This document shows positions 59,620 to 64,000 of a stretch of DNA of 64,000 nucleotides, in pieces (within the stretch, counting starts at the first letter, position 1; the number at the start of each line of letters is the position of its first letter). A program made the translations under genes and the position numbers. The stretch is taken from the NCBI GenBank assembly GCA_024138015.1, contig JAMXBB010000003.1, positions 75,234,400-75,298,399 of the forward strand. The letters run 5' to 3'. The notes under the pieces are model-generated. The model made no database searches, was not told the DNA's origin, and saw only the letters and a list, made by a program, of their open reading frames with translations. Source of the stretch: Lumnitzera littorea. Lineage: Eukaryota > Streptophyta > Magnoliopsida > Myrtales > Combretaceae.

Positions 59620-59988
59620 CTAGATTCTATCACCTGGGTTTTTAGCCAAACTAGTATACTTGTATGCACATTTAAAAAAAAAATCATACTTAACAACATT
59701 TTCCTTTTTCAAAACCAGCAATGATAAAATCTCAAGTCTAGCGATGTAATGGCCTCTAAAATCCACATCATATGCCTTAAGCAAAAGTCTTGGGACACAA
59801 CCCATAGCCATACAGTTAGCATCTACTAGTGCCCAATAAGCTTGTAGGCTAGGACAGTAACTCAATAAATATGGCACATCTTGTATGCTTAAAATAATCC
59901 CTTCAGGAGCTCTTACTCCTATAAGTCCCTTCCTACCTTCTGCATAAGGTAACAATTGGTATAAGGATACAATGTTGTGCTTATGCAT
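59620..59988 (-). pseudogene. Exon-like ORF of unknown family (up to 122 codons)
   Basis: Uninterrupted on the minus strand with normal-looking composition (Cys, Trp, Met, Gly, Asp present), unlike the low-complexity ORFs around it. Peptide landmarks: YQLLPYAEGRKGLIGV, APEGIILSIQDVPYLLSYC, AYWALVDANCMAMG, AYDVDFRGHYIARLE, and FFFKCAYKYTSLAKN. On the minus strand an AG (near 59980) could be a splice acceptor and CCAG/GTGATAG (about 59635) a donor, so it may be one exon of a captured or relict gene. I do not recognise the family. It lies just after a solo LTR and no further exon was found nearby. It could also be a chance-open piece of an unrecognised element. Confidence 0.4.
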
Positions 59989-62150
59989 GAATTGTTTAGT
60001 TTAAGCAAGCCATGTATGATTAAGTCATATTATTAAGTGATCACCTAATAATAAATCATCCAATCATGCAGCAGTCAATCTATAACCAATTATTCATTTG
60101 TTATATTTAACGATATTTTACACAACAAACAACCAATAATCAACCACATGTATATCCCTAACTTCAAGCATTAATTTCTTAATATACAATTTAGGTATAC
60201 TAACTGCAAGCACTAAACAAGCATAAAGTCATCAGAAATACTCACTCTACCATAACTGCTAATCATAATAGTTTAGTGGCAACTCATCCTCAAAATTAGT
60301 CTCACTTGATAATTATATAAAAAGAAATATAAGAATTTATTATTTTAGGTTTCATCCTAGTTATTTCATTAAGATTATTTCTTCCATTGTATCACTCATC
60401 TCTTGTATTTTTTTTTTTTTCTAAATTAAGCTTAATTCTTCAATTATGTATAACTTTTTTCGTTTTAAGTCCGATTTGTATGATCTTATAGTCGATTTCC
60501 ATCAGTTTTGGACATACTTTGATGTGGTATGGTCAGTTTTAAGAGGTGGGGCCCACATTTTTATTTTCTAGTCAGAACAGTGGCAAATTTTCAACAAATG
60601 CTGCTTCCTAGTTTTGTTTTGTGTTAATGGGTTTTCCATTTTGTAGATTTAATTAGTTTTAGGTCTTTGATTATTGTTTGGCCTTGTTTTTATGTGTAAG
60701 CTGATTACTTTAAGAGTCATGTTTACTTTTGGTCCAAATCCAACTTTTCATGTTAAAAGCCTTTTAGGGAAACCTTAGTGTCATAGGTGGTCTCAGTTTT
60801 CAACGCAAGCTTACCAAATATGTTAATAGCCCTTAGAAAATTCTTAGTGGCCCTCTTTTAATTCTTTTATCACTCTTAAATTTACTAGTCATGAGATTTT
60901 CTCTAACTCAATTGTAGGTTTTGGGCTTATTTTAAGCCTTATAGCCCATCTAAGCCTTATAAGGCCTATTACCTCAATTAGGCTTATATGTTTAGGCTTG
61001 AAACTTAATGAATCAAGGTCCTATCCATATTTTTCATCCCCTTTCAATTTTGGTTGGTTAGGTGCAAGTTCCTAAGGTCCATTCCTAGACATGTTGAGTT
61101 TTTAGTCCATTTACCAACTTAAGGTCAAAATCCAACTTATTGTTTAACTTAGCACTTATTTAGCTCTTCTTTTCACTCTTTATTTGTTAATTTATTTCAT
61201 ATTATACTTGTAAATAACCTGGAACTTATGATGACCTTAAGCTATAAGGGTGTTTTCTTAAGATTTAGTTGTGTTTTCTTAACATTGTCTCATTCACTTA
61301 CCATATAACCACCTAAATGTGTTTTTGTGCTTAAATAACTTATATTAAGTTATGAAAACATCACTAGGAGCATTTTGTAGTCTATGTCCAATATCTTATG
61401 AGGGTTCTACACATCATTACTTTGTGGTATTTTCAAGTTACAAAGCCTTTCTTTAAATTTCCTTAAGCATACACTTGTTTTTCTTGTTAAATTACAAGAT
61501 GTTTATACTAAAACTTATCGTATATAAGAATCTTTCCTAAGGAAAACTACAACTTTCCTTAATATAGGAAACTCCCAGAGTTACATATAGCAATACAAAG
61601 AAGAGATCTTATTACATGAGTGTTCAAAAATTACATTAAGGGAAGGAAGGGAAACTTTACTATTTGGTTTGAAGATGAATGGTGCCTAAGTGCGGACTTC
61701 CTTAAACCGTGTCCTAGCTTCCTTGGTGTGTCCTTTGCTCACTCCTTGATCCTTGTTTAGGGCATAAAGAGTTGAGATGTAAGGATGGATGGAAATTGAG
61801 AAGATTAGTGGCTTGAGTGATAACTTGAGGTGGCTGGTTATTAAGTTGTGTAAGAGTAGGATGGAGAAGATGATATGGGGGTTATGGGTGGAGCTTGGCC
61901 GATGCAATCCTAAGTAGATGGTTAGGGAAGTATTTGAGGTTAAAAGTCTAATGTTTGTAGTGATGAAATGGAGGAAACTATGTTGAGGAATGGGAGGAAA
62001 CTAAATGGCCGATTGGGGGGCTTTGTTTGTACCTACTTGTGTTAGTTCTTTGAGTATTGAAAAGAGAGCAAGGGGAAGTAGGAAGTGGCCACTTAATAAG
62101 GTCCATTAGGGGGGTCATTGGTATGAGCTTTCATGGAAGAAATCAAGTGA
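59989..62150. other. Non-coding, TE-like sequence
   Basis: No gene recognised. GAGGTGGGGCCCACA (60543-60557) resembles the minus-orientation LTR terminus of C1 (GGTGGGGTCTCACA at 20636), so an LTR remnant may end here. A T-run of 13 is at 60408. The ORFs 61686-61907 (minus) and 62057-62290 (plus) show no recognisable domain. Confidence 0.35.
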
Positions 62151-62179
62151 TGCAATGTGCTCATTTGGAGTACCAAACC

Positions 62180-62695
62180 AGTGGCTTGAAAGGGGGAGGG
62201 GATGACTTGTGTTGCCTTCCTTTTTCCTATTTTGGTTTGATGGAAAAAGTAACTTATGACATCTTACCTCAAATGGCATGTCTTGTTTAGGGATTTGGAT
62301 TGAGGTTTTGTCTTATCAAGATTAGGGGGTTGTTACATCTTTTAAATGTCTTTTCAATGTTACATTTTAGGGCCTTTTGAATTTCAAAGAAAATGAAAGG
62401 AAAGAAGTGGATGAGGTAGGCGGCGCTAGGCTTTGGGAAGGAAGGGGATGTATGTTTCTTCCTACTTCTCTTTTTAGTTGATGGAAAAAATGATCTTATG
62501 ATATTTAACTATAAATGGTAAGTCTTGTTTAAGGATTTGGGATGGACTTAGTCTTGTCAAACCTAGGAAGTTGTCAAACTTTACAAGAGCTTTATCCTAA
62601 CTAGTTGTTACATCTTAATATTAGGTTAAGTTTGAAATAAAAATAAGAGGGAGAGGGAGTGGTGTTGTGGTTGGCCTTGGCCATCATTTGTAAGT
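62180..62695. repeat. Degenerate tandem repeat, about 2.5 units of 250-275 bp
   Basis: Unit A (62186-62342) and unit B (62432-62616) share GAGGGGATG/AAGGGGATG starts, GATGGAAAAA(A/G)T, TCTTGTTTA(G/A)GGATTTGG, and an end GTTGTTACATCTT. A third partial copy (62630-62690) repeats the GTTTGAAAT and GGCCTTGG flanks. The ORF 62057-62290 overlaps unit A only. Confidence 0.65.
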
Positions 62696-62959
62696 TTCCC
62701 AATTCTTCCACATTCTTAAATTGTTGAGGCTTAATTAATTAGTCTAAGTGAAAAAGTTTGAATTCGACTTTCAACTCTTCTATTGATCAAGTTCATTTCA
62801 AGATAGGTTCTAGGTTTTCGAGTTTGATTAGGGCTTCAATAAGTTTGGGAATTTCACTATGTTTACGATTTAAGGTTTTGATCTCAAATTTGTATTGTAC
62901 ATGAATAAGGTTGCTTTTGTGTTTATATATATGGTGCAATTTATATTTATATGTATGAG

Positions 62960-63540
62960 GCACAATTATAATTTCATTGATCTAGTATTTTAATTGGTTT
63001 AGTTAAATCAATTTAACATTATATAGTGTTTTTTACATGTTAATATTCATGAATAAAATTATATTATATGTATATGTATGTATGGTGCATTTATTCTTGT
63101 AAGGATATATTCTTATTAATCGAATGCTTTAATTGGTTCTACTTAAATCAATTGGTGTTATGCTATATATCATACGTGAAAGAAAATTTTACATGTGCAT
63201 ATGCATATGTTTAGTGAAATACATATTCATACAGGTAATTTCTTCTTTGTGATAAATTTTATTTGATAGCTATCTTAAATTAGTTATTTACTATTATTTA
63301 GGGACATTTTTTATCGTTTGATATGAAATTCATGTGATTTCGAAATATCTAGAATTAATTTATTAATCTAGTGTGTTAATTGGTTTAATTTTATGTTAAT
63401 TGACATAATGTGGTATATCTTATAAATAATGGTAAATTAAAGGAAAATTATACATACATGGCATGATGTATACTCATAGGGGCAAATTCATAGTTTTGTT
63501 AATTTAATTACTTTAGTTGGCTTAATTTAGCTAATTGTTA
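62960..63540. repeat. Four-copy degenerate repeat (TTAATTGGTTTAA-type)
   Basis: Blocks at 62973, 63116, 63363 and 63498 each read a TTAATC/TTGATC word, then TTTAATTGGTT(T/C), a short gap, TCAATT or TTAATT, then an ACATTATAT-like end. Intervening sequence shares ATATGTAT/GGTGCA and GAAATTCATG words. Spacing is uneven (143, 247, 135). Confidence 0.6.
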
Positions 63541-64000
63541 TTACTTAAAAATATCTCTAATTGTTTGATATAGAATTTTCATGATTTGATGAAATTCATG
63601 TTTAATTTACCATTCTGGCGTTTTTCCTATGTTTAGGGTTTAATTTAGAATTCAAGATTTTCGTATCCAAGTAGGGCTTTTGAATTTTATATTGAATTTT
63701 TCAAGTTCGTTTAAGGGTTTTGTTTAAAAGTTGTTATCGGTTTTAATTCCTTCAATCTTGAGGGGCCTAGAGATTATCTATTAGTATTTGAGTTCAATTA
63801 TATATTTAAAACACAAAATTTGCTACATTTACAAGGACAAGGGTAAGGGTTTTTCTAAGCTAAAACCCTAACCTTAAAACATTACATTTCATGAAAAATA
63901 AGAAGAACACCAAAGTTAACATGTGTTTACCGATCGATCAATAGACCTCCTTACCAATCAGTTAGTAGCCTAAAAACAATATATACTTGCATTTTTTGTA
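63541..64000. other. Non-coding end of window
   Basis: AT-rich with TAGGGTTT/AAACCCTA words. A CGATCGATCAATAG word (63932) and ACCAATCAGTTAG (63953) echo those at 55708-55855. No gene seen. Confidence 0.4.

Noticed and set aside
1..64000. tRNA, rRNA, organelle-derived or intact host genes
   Set aside because: No cloverleaf-type GGTTCGAATCC context with paired arms, no rRNA blocks, no long plastid-like or mitochondrial-like frames, and no multi-exon gene pattern were seen by eye.

Overview
This is a gene-poor, AT-rich stretch of plant nuclear DNA, most likely pericentromeric or other heterochromatic sequence. I see no intact host gene, tRNA, rRNA or organelle insert. Nearly everything recognisable is LTR-retrotransposon debris: Ty3/gypsy gag and pol remnants, plant-specific Athila and Ogre/Tat features, long (about 3 kb) LTRs, and internal stop codons that mostly look like CAG, CGA or TGG codons changed by C-to-T or G-to-A transitions. 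The species cannot be named from the sequence; the repertoire (Athila, Tat/Ogre with a DUF7745-like ORF, long-LTR Tekay/Del-like elements, a CRM-like element) points to a flowering plant, probably a dicot.

Left part (1-18.6 kb). A minus-strand Ogre/Tat-like element runs from a primer-binding site at about 13.35 kb, through a decayed DUF7745-like ORF (10.0-8.5 kb), to a gag remnant that leaves the window at base 1. It is cut by a long-LTR insertion at 806-8033 with a 4/5-matching 5-bp target duplication, which itself carries a related LTR in reverse orientation from 3129. A solo LTR (14478-17558, again with a 4/5 target duplication) sits just behind the 5' side of the Ogre-like element.

Middle part (18.6-55.6 kb). 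A stack of elements nested inside one another. From outside to inside: a partial 3-kb-family LTR (C3, from 53663); a pol-less Athila-like element (D2, to 53662) inserted in C3; a full-structure Athila-like element (D1, to 46298) inserted in the 5' LTR of D2; a minus-strand Tekay/Del-like element (C1, 18640-35450) in the 5' LTR of D1; and a plus-strand CRM-like element (F, 22044-28718) inserted inside the reverse transcriptase of C1 with target duplication AGTGT/AGTGC. The left-hand flanks of C1, D1, D2 and C3 are missing, as if one deletion ending near 18640 removed them together.

Right part (55.6-64 kb). A plus-strand 3-kb-family LTR (about 56464-59576), a short uninterrupted minus-strand exon-like ORF (59620-59988) of unknown family, then non-coding sequence with two degenerate tandem arrays.

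No element here is autonomous. F keeps its integrase D,D35E residues but has lost an RT aspartate and the integrase zinc cysteines; D1 has lost its protease, RT and integrase aspartates; D2 has no pol. The window records successive insertions, LTR-LTR recombination to solo LTRs, and mutational decay.
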